A stretch of 5,537 bases of DNA from NCBI GenBank assembly GCA_041639705.1, contig JBEQBT010000225.1:1-5537 (forward strand), given 5' to 3'. A model generated the notes under the pieces. The model saw only the letters and a program-made list of their open reading frames with translations. It searched no databases and was not told where the DNA came from. This DNA is from JARDZI01 sp041639705 (GTDB lineage Bacteria > Bacillota > Clostridia > Clostridiales > Caloramatoraceae). Position numbers and translations under genes: made by a program. Numbering within the stretch: the stretch's first letter is position 1; each line of letters starts with the position of its first letter. Below, piece by piece: positions 1 to 5,537 of the stretch.

Positions 1-17
1 CGACGCTCTTCCGATCT
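1..17 (+). other. Illumina read-1 side adapter remnant (not genomic)
   Basis: The first 17 bases, CGACGCTCTTCCGATCT, are identical to the 3' end of the Illumina TruSeq read-1 adapter. The genomic sequence starts at base 18. On the minus strand the adapter would add the residues RSEERR after the last real codon of the truncated gene at 18-338. The match and its exact terminal position make this close to certain. It should be trimmed before any database use. Confidence 0.97.
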
Positions 18-338
18 ATCAAGGAGCCACTCAGAAGCAGGGCACACTAGCATCTTGGATGAAACATCCTCGATTACAGATTCATATACCTCTGAAATAA
101 ACCTATGGTTGCTGTTAAGCCTTGAAAACAATGGCCGATAGCTTATCCTCCTGTATGAGGATCTATGTTCAATTGCTGATTTTCGGGCATGATTTAATAG
201 CTCCTCGTTATTTAAGAGTGCATCATCTGTACTAATGGGATTTTGATATTTGTATTTCAAATAATGAATTACTGAAAACAACAAAATAATTAAAACTATT
301 AATAAAATGAATATTAAAAAATCAAATGTTGTTATCAT
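18..338 (-). CDS. N-terminal fragment of a cyclic beta-1,2-glucan synthase-like (NdvB / GT84-GH94) membrane protein, cut by the contig end
   Basis: This is an open frame of 107 codons from ATG 338-336 to the last genomic base, with no stop; the rest of the gene lies outside the contig. Seen: residues 5-24 are an almost unbroken hydrophobic stretch (FDFLIFILLIVLIILLFSVI), then a basic, soluble segment containing NEELLNHARKSA, RPLFSRLNSNHRFISEVYES and, at 100-107, PASEWLLD. Known: clostridial and rhizobial cyclic beta-1,2-glucan synthases and related GH36/GH94-type proteins begin with a membrane anchor, an EELExHA segment and a (P)AAEWLLDN motif; full proteins are commonly well over 2,000 residues. 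Inferred role: inner-membrane synthesis or phosphorolysis of beta-1,2-glucan from UDP-glucose; the catalytic GT84 and GH94 domains are not in the window. The start overlaps the stop of the upstream nucleotidyltransferase gene as ATGA, with AAGGGG (349-354) ten bases upstream, so translation is probably coupled. Family assignment rests on a short segment recalled from memory. Confidence 0.72.
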
Positions 339-2803
339 GGAGTTTCAACCCCTTTTTCCACAATTAGCTTTTTCAATTTCTCAACAATTGAGACTGAAAG
401 CTCATCTGCATATTCCTCAGAAAATCCTTCAGTATATATGTTGAATACAGAGCGCTCATTATCTGGAAGAATAAGGCTCCATCCTTTTTGGCTGCTTAGC
501 TTTATACCATCAAAAAGCTCCAGGTTATCTGACTTATTCTCTTCAATCAGTCTTCTTATAATACTTCCCCTTTGTTCAAAATCACAATTTAGCTCCTGTG
601 TTCTAATATGGATGGCAGGTATTTCAGCCGCAAGTTTATGAAGGGTAGTGGAGTTTTCTATTAGAAAATCAAGTACTTTTGCAAGAGCATATATTCCATC
701 AAAGTATAATATATATTGGAGCTGTGAGGCATTATCCGACCTAGGCTGATTTAATACTGCATTTATTAATTCTGAAAATGGTGACTTTGCTCTTATAACC
801 TCTTTATTGTATTTTTGTGCAAGTTTTTCTATATTAACAGTAGACATATGTGGTATTATCAGCTTTTCAGTGGAGTTTGATTTAAGCATAATAAGGGAAG
901 CAAGTATTGGATACTTTTCTTTGTCTATTACCAATCCCATTTCATCAATCAATAAAATATTTTCCCCATTTTCACTTAGTATTACACCCATATCATAATT
1001 ATTGACTTTAACAATATCACCAATATGTTTTGAATAATCCTCAATTGATTTATTTTCTAAAATTGAGTAATCACATGTAACACTGCAGCCCATATTATTA
1101 AGTAATGAAGCGGCAATATTAAGTGTAATTTCACTTGGGGAGGCAATAAGGATTCTGTATGAAGAATTTCTTATTTCAATCAAGTTTTTAATATGTGGCT
1201 CTATATTTTGCAAATAAAGCTCTGTAAAGTTTTCAATTCTTACAACCCTCCTTACCATATCAATGCCGCATCGCTCAAAATCCTCTCTAAAAAAAAGATT
1301 TTCCACCTTTTTTTCGGTTTTTCTGTCAATGTTTCCACCTGCTTCATTTATTAGCTCAATTCTAAGCCTTCCAGCTAACCTGCCCATGCTAACATGTAAA
1401 CCACCTGATCCACTGTATAATTTAACACCAAATCTGTTCAAAGGAATTACCACATCACCAATGTCAATAACCTTCGACCCAGAGGAAAGTACTCCTGAAA
1501 TTATGGATTCCTTTATCAGTCTTGATGGAGGATTATCATCAGAGCTTATTATTACAGGAGCAGCTTTATTTAATGAGGTTCCATAGGCTGCACCTAGAAG
1601 CGAAGCATATTCAGGAGTAATTTCAATATTAAATTCACCACATATACCCCTCTCTCCAAACAATACTCTTGACGCCTTTGTTCCCCAAATAAGATTTTTA
1701 TTAATAATTGAACCTTCCTTTATCTTCTTATATGGCCACAGCTTTATGCCAGGCTTAAGGGTTACATTATCTGATAGAGTACACCCTGTACCTATAACTG
1801 AATCCTCGAAAAGGTTTATGCTGTTATGCAAATTAACCCCACTGCATAGAATAGTGCTTCTGCACTGATTATTCCTTCCAAGTGTAGACTTATTCCACAA
1901 TATACTTCGTTTTAAGGATGTATTTTCACCAATTGTGCAGCCATTACCTATTACGGAATTGGAAATCACTGCTCCTGGTCTAATAATGCAGTTATCTCCT
2001 ATGTATACAGGGGGGAGGATTTTTGCGCTTGAGGATATTATGGTATTTTTGCCAACAATAATATCCTTCTCCCTAACATAACCAGTGCCAATATTAACTT
2101 TCCCTAAAAGAATGTCAAGGTGTGTTTGCTTATATGAATTAAGGTCCCCAATATCACACCAATATTCCTCGGAGATATAACCGAACATAGGTACATTGTC
2201 CTTTAATAGCCTTGGAAATAGATCCTTGCTGAAGTCAAAATTCTCACCCTTTTTATAGTAGGATAGTACCTCAGGCTCAAGTATATATATGCCTGTGTTT
2301 ATTGTGTCGCTGAAGACATCACCCCAGCTGGGTTTTTCTAAGAATTTATTTATCCTTCCATATTCATCTGTTATTACTATTCCATATTCAAGTGGTATGG
2401 GTTCCCTTTTTAAAACAAGTGTTGCCTTAGAGCCTCTTGATCTATGAAATTCGACTGCTTTGCTTAGATTAATGTCGGTCATTGCATCTCCACTTATTAC
2501 TATAAATGTGCCATCCAGAAAATCCTCTGTATTAAGCACACTTCCTCCTGTACCAAGAGGAGAGGTTTCTATGTAATAATTAAGCTTCACACCAATATCC
2601 CTGCCATCCTCAAAGTAGTCTATAATTTCAGAGGGAAGGTACCACAGTGTGGCAGCTATATTTGTAATATCATATTTTCTAAGTAATCCTATAATATGTT
2701 CCATGACTGGCTTATTCAGAATTGGAACCATAGGCTTTGGTATTCCACAGGTTAGAGGCCTTAATCTTGAACCTTCTCCTCCTGCCATTATTACTGCCTT
2801 CAT
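335..2803 (-). CDS. Fused sugar-1-phosphate nucleotidyltransferase (mannose-1-phosphate guanylyltransferase type) / beta-helix / degenerate phosphomannomutase-like protein
   Basis: This complete 822-residue cytosolic protein probably activates a hexose-1-phosphate with an NTP to give a nucleotide sugar; GDP-mannose is the usual family call, but sugar and base are not proven by the sequence. Residues 1-235 form the nucleotidyltransferase: GGEGSRLRPLT (8-18) and PKP (22-24) bind NTP, LGTGGS (83-88), SGDAMTD (104-110) with likely metal ligand D106, EKP (156-158), NTGIYILEP (169-177) and WCDIGD (215-220) with the likely second acidic ligand D217. Residues about 247-375 are hexapeptide repeats of a left-handed beta-helix, such as VIGNGCTIGEN. 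Residues about 380-815 align in order and length with a phosphomannomutase/phosphoglucomutase, but the expected TASHNP, DGDxDR, GExSGH and RPSGTEP motifs are not readable; near the end LPDNERSVFNIYTEG stands in place of the phosphate-binding loop. Fusions of this shape, about this long, are known in Clostridia and cyanobacteria. The ATG at 2803 is chosen because it begins the canonical MKAVIMAGG and has a strong ribosome binding site. The stop overlaps the next gene by ATGA. Confidence 0.88.
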   Translation of the reverse strand: MKAVIMAGGEGSRLRPLTCGIPKPMVPILNKPVMEHIIGLLRKYDITNIAATLWYLPSEIIDYFEDGRDIGVKLNYYIETSPLGTGGSVLNTEDFLDGTFIVISGDAMTDINLSKAVEFHRSRGSKATLVLKREPIPLEYGIVITDEYGRINKFLEKPSWGDVFSDTINTGIYILEPEVLSYYKKGENFDFSKDLFPRLLKDNVPMFGYISEEYWCDIGDLNSYKQTHLDILLGKVNIGTGYVREKDIIVGKNTIISSSAKILPPVYIGDNCIIRPGAVISNSVIGNGCTIGENTSLKRSILWNKSTLGRNNQCRSTILCSGVNLHNSINLFEDSVIGTGCTLSDNVTLKPGIKLWPYKKIKEGSIINKNLIWGTKASRVLFGERGICGEFNIEITPEYASLLGAAYGTSLNKAAPVIISSDDNPPSRLIKESIISGVLSSGSKVIDIGDVVIPLNRFGVKLYSGSGGLHVSMGRLAGRLRIELINEAGGNIDRKTEKKVENLFFREDFERCGIDMVRRVVRIENFTELYLQNIEPHIKNLIEIRNSSYRILIASPSEITLNIAASLLNNMGCSVTCDYSILENKSIEDYSKHIGDIVKVNNYDMGVILSENGENILLIDEMGLVIDKEKYPILASLIMLKSNSTEKLIIPHMSTVNIEKLAQKYNKEVIRAKSPFSELINAVLNQPRSDNASQLQYILYFDGIYALAKVLDFLIENSTTLHKLAAEIPAIHIRTQELNCDFEQRGSIIRRLIEENKSDNLELFDGIKLSSQKGWSLILPDNERSVFNIYTEGFSEEYADELSVSIVEKLKKLIVEKGVETP
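349..354 (-). promoter_or_regulatory. Ribosome binding site inside the upstream gene for the glucan synthase-like gene
   Basis: On the minus strand AAGGGG lies ten bases before the ATG at 338-336, within the last codons (EKGVETP) of the nucleotidyltransferase gene. The same AAGGGG core precedes the upstream gene's own start. Together with the ATGA stop/start overlap it supports this start and suggests reinitiation or coupled translation. The spacing is slightly long. Confidence 0.5.
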
Positions 2804-2807
2804 TTTG

Positions 2808-2816
2808 TCACCCCTT
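2808..2816 (-). promoter_or_regulatory. Strong ribosome binding site for the nucleotidyltransferase fusion gene
   Basis: On the minus strand AAGGGGTGA ends four bases before the ATG at 2803-2801; the GGGG core is seven bases away. It is close to the full anti-Shine-Dalgarno complement AAGGAGGTGA and fixes the start of the gene. Confidence 0.85.
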
Positions 2817-2892
2817 AATGCTTATTGTTGTGAAAAAGCTTATAATAAAAAGCACATACTTATTTTTCATTTAAAGGGGTGGGTTTATACTT

Positions 2893-2921
2893 AAGATACC
2901 TGCCATTTTGTGGGATGGCAA
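2893..2921 (-). promoter_or_regulatory. Candidate sigma-A-type promoter of the sugar-nucleotide/glucan operon
   Basis: On the minus strand TTGCCA (2921-2916) and TATCTT (2898-2893) are separated by exactly 17 bases, giving 4 of 6 matches to each consensus hexamer. Transcription would start near 2886 and leave a leader of about 80 bases before the ATG at 2803. In an AT-rich region such matches arise by chance, and an alternative -10-like TATTAT lies nearer the gene, so this is tentative. The inverted repeat at 2901-2920 fills the spacer. Confidence 0.3.
2901..2920. repeat. 6-bp inverted repeat, possible operator
   Basis: The arms TGCCAT (2901-2906) and ATGGCA (2915-2920) are perfect complements around an 8-base centre, TTTGTGGG. 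The repeat lies in the spacer and overlaps the -35 of the candidate promoter, where a dimeric repressor could act. No known operator family is recognised. Confidence 0.35.
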
Positions 2922-2941
2922 TACTTCATAAATTCCAGAAA

Positions 2942-3002
2942 TACAACAACAGCTTATTATTTTAGTGTTTAACTAAAATAATAAGCTGTTGTTGTAAAAA
3001 AA
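2942..3002. repeat. Perfect 25-bp inverted repeat (long hairpin) with an adjoining A7 run
   Basis: Bases 2942-2966 and 2972-2996 are exact reverse complements around a 5-base loop, GTTTA. The arm bases are AACAACAGC-rich at the base and AT-rich near the loop. A run of seven A follows on the plus strand (2996-3002). On the minus strand, the direction of all genes here, this becomes seven U before the hairpin rather than after it, so it is not a standard intrinsic terminator in either direction. It lies about 140 bases upstream of the nucleotidyltransferase start, between two gene units. It could be an atypical terminator, a small palindromic repeat, or a protein-binding cruciform. Confidence 0.85.
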
Positions 3003-3062
3003 TATTTATTTATCTCTAAAAGAAAACAATAAAGTTATATATTATAAACTACTCCTTTTGTT

Positions 3063-3180
3063 ATTGTTATGAAAGTCTATTTCTATTACTTGTTATCCTG
3101 AACGTAGTGAAGGATATTAGAACTCAGATCCTTCGCTATGCTCAGGATGACATAGCTGCAGGAGTCACTTTCATAACAAT
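3063..3180. repeat. 118-bp nested palindromic element with 14-bp terminal inverted repeats (MITE/REP-like)
   Basis: The outer arms ATTGTTATGAAAGT (3063-3076) and its exact complement (3167-3180) enclose two 14-base spacers and an inner inverted repeat, 3091-3115 with 3128-3152, that matches at 21 of 25 positions around a 12-base loop. All four differences are transitions. The inner arm contains ATCCTGA and GAAGGAT, the core of a dispersed intergenic repeat (form ATCCTGAGCGAAGCGAAGGAT) that I recall from many bacterial genomes, including Clostridia. The element sits 27 bases past the permease stop, a typical place for such repeats. It encodes no transposase and I see no clear target-site duplication. 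It may also fold in the permease mRNA 3' end and protect or end the transcript. Confidence 0.75.
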
Positions 3181-3207
3181 GGCAGATACAATTCCTACTT
3201 GGCTTTC

Positions 3208-5520
3208 CTACTCAATGGACTTAAGCGATTCAACCATATTAACATTCCTTAACTTAAAGTACATAAAGAAGTTAACAAGTACTGAAAAGGCCATTGTAAG
3301 GACTATTGATAGAATATAGCTTATAAATTTAATTTCTTTACCAAACATCATTGTATCTATTTCCATTGTATTCATAACAAATCTATGGAGTAGGGTGCCT
3401 AACAATAGTCCTCCAAAGGTTCCTATAAAAGTCAGAATTATATTTTCCCTATAAACATAGGCTGATACTTCCTTCTCCCTGAAACCCAATACCTTAATGG
3501 TGGCAATTTCTCTTATTCTTTCGGTTATATTTATATTTGTCAGGTTGTAAAGTACCACAAATGCTAATGCCCCAGCTGAGATTATAAGTACAAATACTAC
3601 ATAATTCAAGCTTTTCATTGTATCATTGAAGCTTTTTTCTATACCCTTTGTGAACACAGCTCCTAGTACACCATCATTAGTTAACAGCTCCTCCTTAAAG
3701 GCTTTTTCATCAATGCTATCTGCATTTTCAACATTGAATACAGCTGAATTGTACACCGGAGTTCTATAGGTGATCTTATCAAAGTATTCAGGGGACATAT
3801 AAATATAGTGTGACATATAGTTTTCAGCTATGGCTGCTACTTTGATTTCATAGGTTCTGTTTTCAGAATCTCTATATTCCAAGGTGTCACCAACTCCTAT
3901 TTTTAAAAGAGTTGAAAGCTTCTCAGTAATAACTGCTCCATTTGAGGGCAATTCAATTTTCTTCTTTGAGACTCTTTCATGGAGGTCAAAAAAGTTTTTG
4001 AATTCTCCTAAATTTTCAGGTACTAACAAGTTTGTTTCATAGGTTCTTCCTGATTCCCTTACCAATGCATTAACTGTCTCATTCAAGGTTCTCATATAGG
4101 ATTTTACATCCTTTTGATTACCAAGAATTTTTTTAATATCTCTTTCGGATTCTGGTTTTGCTGTGTCTACCATCACCTGCCCATCATAGATGAATATTTC
4201 CTCAAACTGTTTGTTCATTATGGCATTAATGGAGTCCTTTAATCCAAACCCAGTTACTAAAAGAGCAGTACAACCTGCAATGCCAATAACTGTCATGAGT
4301 AATCTTTTCTTATATCTGAATATGTTTCTGGCAGTTACCTTATGAGAAAATGAAAGTCTCTTCCATAATGGAGTGATTCTTTCTAAAAATATTCTCTTAC
4401 CAGGAGTAGGAGCCTTTGGCTGAATTAGTACTGCCGGTGTGGCACGAAGCTCCTGTAATGTTGCAAATAGTGATGCAGAAACAGTAGTTGCAACTGCAAT
4501 CAACAAGGAGATTAACGTATAATTTAAATGGAAAGGCGTTAATCTGACCGGTATTCTGTACATTATTGCATAGGCATTCAGAATAACACCTGGGAATAAT
4601 TTAAAACCAATACTCAAGCCTGCAATGGCTCCAAGGAGGCTGGCTAGCAGTGAATAAATTAGGTACTTTAATGATATTGTAAATGTACTGTAACCTAATG
4701 CTTTTAGGATACCTATCTGTGACCTTTCCTCCTCAATCATTCTGGTCATAGTTGTTAAACATACCAATGCAGCAACTAAAAAGAAGAAAAGTGGGAATAC
4801 CTTTGCCACAGCACCAATCCTTTTAGCATCATCACCATAACCAGAATAACCAGGGTTTGATTCTCTGGTCATTACAAACCACTTGTCGGGAATTTCTATA
4901 AGCTGTCTTTCCGCATCCTTTATATCACTTTCAGCGTCTTTTATTTTTTGCAATGCATCTGTCTTTTCTTTTTCAAAGGTTGCTCTTCCTTTAGAAAGCT
5001 CAATTCTTGCATCAGCCAGCTCCTGACGTCCCTTCTCCAAGGATTTTTTTAAATCCTCTTCACCCTTGACTATAGCAGCTTCACCTTCAATTATCTTCTT
5101 TTCATTTTCATTAAGTAAAGCTTTTCCTTTATCAAGCTCTGTTTTACCATTATCAATAAGGACTTTAGAATCATTAAGCTTTATATTACCTTCATTGTAA
5201 GCAGTTAATCCTGTTTCATATTTCACTTTGTTTTCTTCAAGTAGTTTGACGCCAGCCTCATATTGAGCCAACATCACATTGTAGTTAGGATTTGTATCAG
5301 GACTAGTAGCATCAAGCAGAGCCTTTACCTTTGCAAGCTCCGACCCACTTTGATCTATCTGGTTCTTTGCTATATCAAGCTGAGCTTTTGTTTTATCAAG
5401 TTCATCACTGGAAGCTTTATATTTATTATATCCCTCAAGCCATGTAGAATAATTTTCTTTATACAAAGCCTTACCAGTATCAAGTTTCTTCCTGGCTTCT
5501 ACCAGCTGATCCCTTTGAAT
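3208..5520 (-). CDS. C-terminal part of a large FtsX/MacB-family ABC transporter permease with a long coiled coil, 5' end missing
   Basis: This is a 770-residue fragment ending in TAG at 3208-3210; the first genomic codon is ATT at 5520-5518, and the true start lies off the contig. Numbering from that codon, residues 1-205 are a charged, Gly-spaced coiled coil with no membrane segment. Hydrophobic helices follow at about 240-259, 280-308, 333-353, 407-425, 639-661, 692-713 and 731-753. Two FtsX domains (about 240-365 and 639-770) each carry the typical cytoplasmic coupling segment, RSQIGILKALGYS and RIREIATIKVLGF; the last residues NVNMVESLKSIE are typical of this family. Residues about 426-638 form a MacB-like extracytoplasmic domain. 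Known: such permeases pair with a LolD/MacB-type ATPase and act in lipid or peptide export, or by mechanotransmission to envelope enzymes. The ATPase is not in the window and the substrate is unknown. An apparent GTG start at 5535 is adapter-encoded (MLFRS) and false. Family assignment is firm; function is not. Confidence 0.9.
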   Translation of the reverse strand: MQRDQLVEARKKLDTGKALYKENYSTWLEGYNKYKASSDELDKTKAQLDIAKNQIDQSGSELAKVKALLDATSPDTNPNYNVMLAQYEAGVKLLEENKVKYETGLTAYNEGNIKLNDSKVLIDNGKTELDKGKALLNENEKKIIEGEAAIVKGEEDLKKSLEKGRQELADARIELSKGRATFEKEKTDALQKIKDAESDIKDAERQLIEIPDKWFVMTRESNPGYSGYGDDAKRIGAVAKVFPLFFFLVAALVCLTTMTRMIEEERSQIGILKALGYSTFTISLKYLIYSLLASLLGAIAGLSIGFKLFPGVILNAYAIMYRIPVRLTPFHLNYTLISLLIAVATTVSASLFATLQELRATPAVLIQPKAPTPGKRIFLERITPLWKRLSFSHKVTARNIFRYKKRLLMTVIGIAGCTALLVTGFGLKDSINAIMNKQFEEIFIYDGQVMVDTAKPESERDIKKILGNQKDVKSYMRTLNETVNALVRESGRTYETNLLVPENLGEFKNFFDLHERVSKKKIELPSNGAVITEKLSTLLKIGVGDTLEYRDSENRTYEIKVAAIAENYMSHYIYMSPEYFDKITYRTPVYNSAVFNVENADSIDEKAFKEELLTNDGVLGAVFTKGIEKSFNDTMKSLNYVVFVLIISAGALAFVVLYNLTNINITERIREIATIKVLGFREKEVSAYVYRENIILTFIGTFGGLLLGTLLHRFVMNTMEIDTMMFGKEIKFISYILSIVLTMAFSVLVNFFMYFKLRNVNMVESLKSIE
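4987..5475 (-). other. Heptad-spaced Gly/Asn/Ser coiled-coil region of the ABC permease
   Basis: Counting the ATT codon at 5520 as residue 1, small or polar residues recur every seven positions: G16, N23, G30, S37, T44, A51, S58, and then G90, N97, G104, G111, S118, G125, G132, N139, G146, G153, S160. From 104 on the order is Gly-Gly-Ser/Asn, a 21-residue superperiod. After 160 the register shifts by four (G164, A171, G178), as in a coiled-coil stutter. This resembles the long extracytoplasmic hairpins seen in Firmicute FtsX-type permeases and YhgE/Pip-type proteins. Confidence 0.7.
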
Positions 5521-5537
5521 AGATCGGAAGAGCACAC
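5521..5537 (+). other. Illumina read-2 side adapter remnant (not genomic)
   Basis: The last 17 bases, AGATCGGAAGAGCACAC, are identical to the start of the Illumina adapter read into at the 3' end of read 1. On the minus strand they create a false GTG start and the residues MLFRS fused to the ABC permease fragment. The genomic sequence ends at 5520. Confidence 0.97.

Larger units (their letters stand above)
2804..3207. other. 404-bp intergenic region between the ABC permease and the sugar-nucleotide operon
   Basis: No convincing protein gene is present. From right to left it holds a 27-base spacer after the permease stop, the 118-bp nested palindrome (3063-3180), a very AT-rich stretch containing a perfect TATAAT on the minus strand (3046-3041) without a good -35, the perfect hairpin (2942-2996), the candidate promoter with its inverted repeat, and the ribosome binding site of the next gene. 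Its length and content argue that the two flanking genes are separate transcription units, though no canonical terminator was found between them. Confidence 0.7.

Noticed and set aside
438..1586. Plus-strand ORFs at 438-641, 807-998 and 1263-1586
   Set aside because: All lie antisense to the well-supported nucleotidyltransferase fusion gene, have low-complexity Ser/Ile/Phe-rich translations and no recognisable domain.
2649..2894. Plus-strand ORF overlapping the start of the nucleotidyltransferase gene
   Set aside because: It is mostly the complement of the conserved NTP-binding N-terminus and continues into the promoter region. No motif or start signal supports it.
2942..3002. The long hairpin as an ordinary Rho-independent terminator
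   Set aside because: The U run would precede the stem on the minus strand and no T run follows on the plus strand, so the standard pattern is absent in both directions.
3037..3052. Perfect minus-strand TATAAT as a second promoter of the operon
   Set aside because: The hexamer 17 bases upstream is TAACAA, a poor -35, and the surrounding sequence is so AT-rich that a -10 match has little weight.
3107..3319. Plus-strand ORF of 70 codons beginning MKDIRTQILRYAQDD
   Set aside because: Its first part is a translation of the palindromic repeat and the rest is antisense to the permease C-terminus. QILRYAQDD-like peptides are a familiar false product of this repeat, and there is no ribosome binding site or family match.
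5521..5535. GTG at 5535 as the start of the ABC permease
   Set aside because: The codon and the next four are adapter sequence; the protein would also start inside a coiled coil without the N-terminal membrane helix expected of the family.

Overview
The window is a short, AT-rich, low-G+C contig in which every supportable gene lies on the minus strand. Codon and base use, the strong AAGGGGTGA-type ribosome binding site and the protein families point to an anaerobic Firmicute of the class Clostridia. I cannot name a species. Both ends are not genomic: bases 1-17 and 5521-5537 are Illumina adapter sequence, so the genomic insert is 18-5520 and the two outer genes are cut by the contig ends, not by biology.

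Layout, read right to left in the direction of transcription. (1) 5520-3208 is the C-terminal 770 residues of a large FtsX/MacB-type ABC transporter permease: a long periplasm-type coiled coil, then two FtsX membrane domains separated by an extracytoplasmic domain. Its N-terminus and any partner ATPase lie beyond the contig. (2) 3207-2804 is a 404-bp intergenic region. It holds a 118-bp nested palindromic element (3063-3180), a separate perfect 25-bp hairpin (2942-2996), and a candidate promoter with an inverted repeat in its spacer (2893-2921). (3) 2803-335 is a complete 822-aa fusion of a sugar-1-phosphate nucleotidyltransferase, a left-handed beta-helix and a phosphomannomutase-like region. 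None of the expected mutase active-site motifs can be read in that last region. (4) 338-18 is a 107-codon N-terminal fragment that overlaps the previous stop codon by ATGA. It has an N-terminal membrane segment and a PASEWLLD motif, and resembles the start of very large cyclic beta-1,2-glucan synthase (NdvB/GT84-GH94) proteins.

Genes 3 and 4 look like one translationally coupled operon joining nucleotide-sugar supply to a membrane glucan synthase-like enzyme. That is the most interesting biology here, but the link is an inference from overlap and family resemblance. The ABC permease is probably a separate unit. I saw no RNA gene, CRISPR array, transposase or phage gene.
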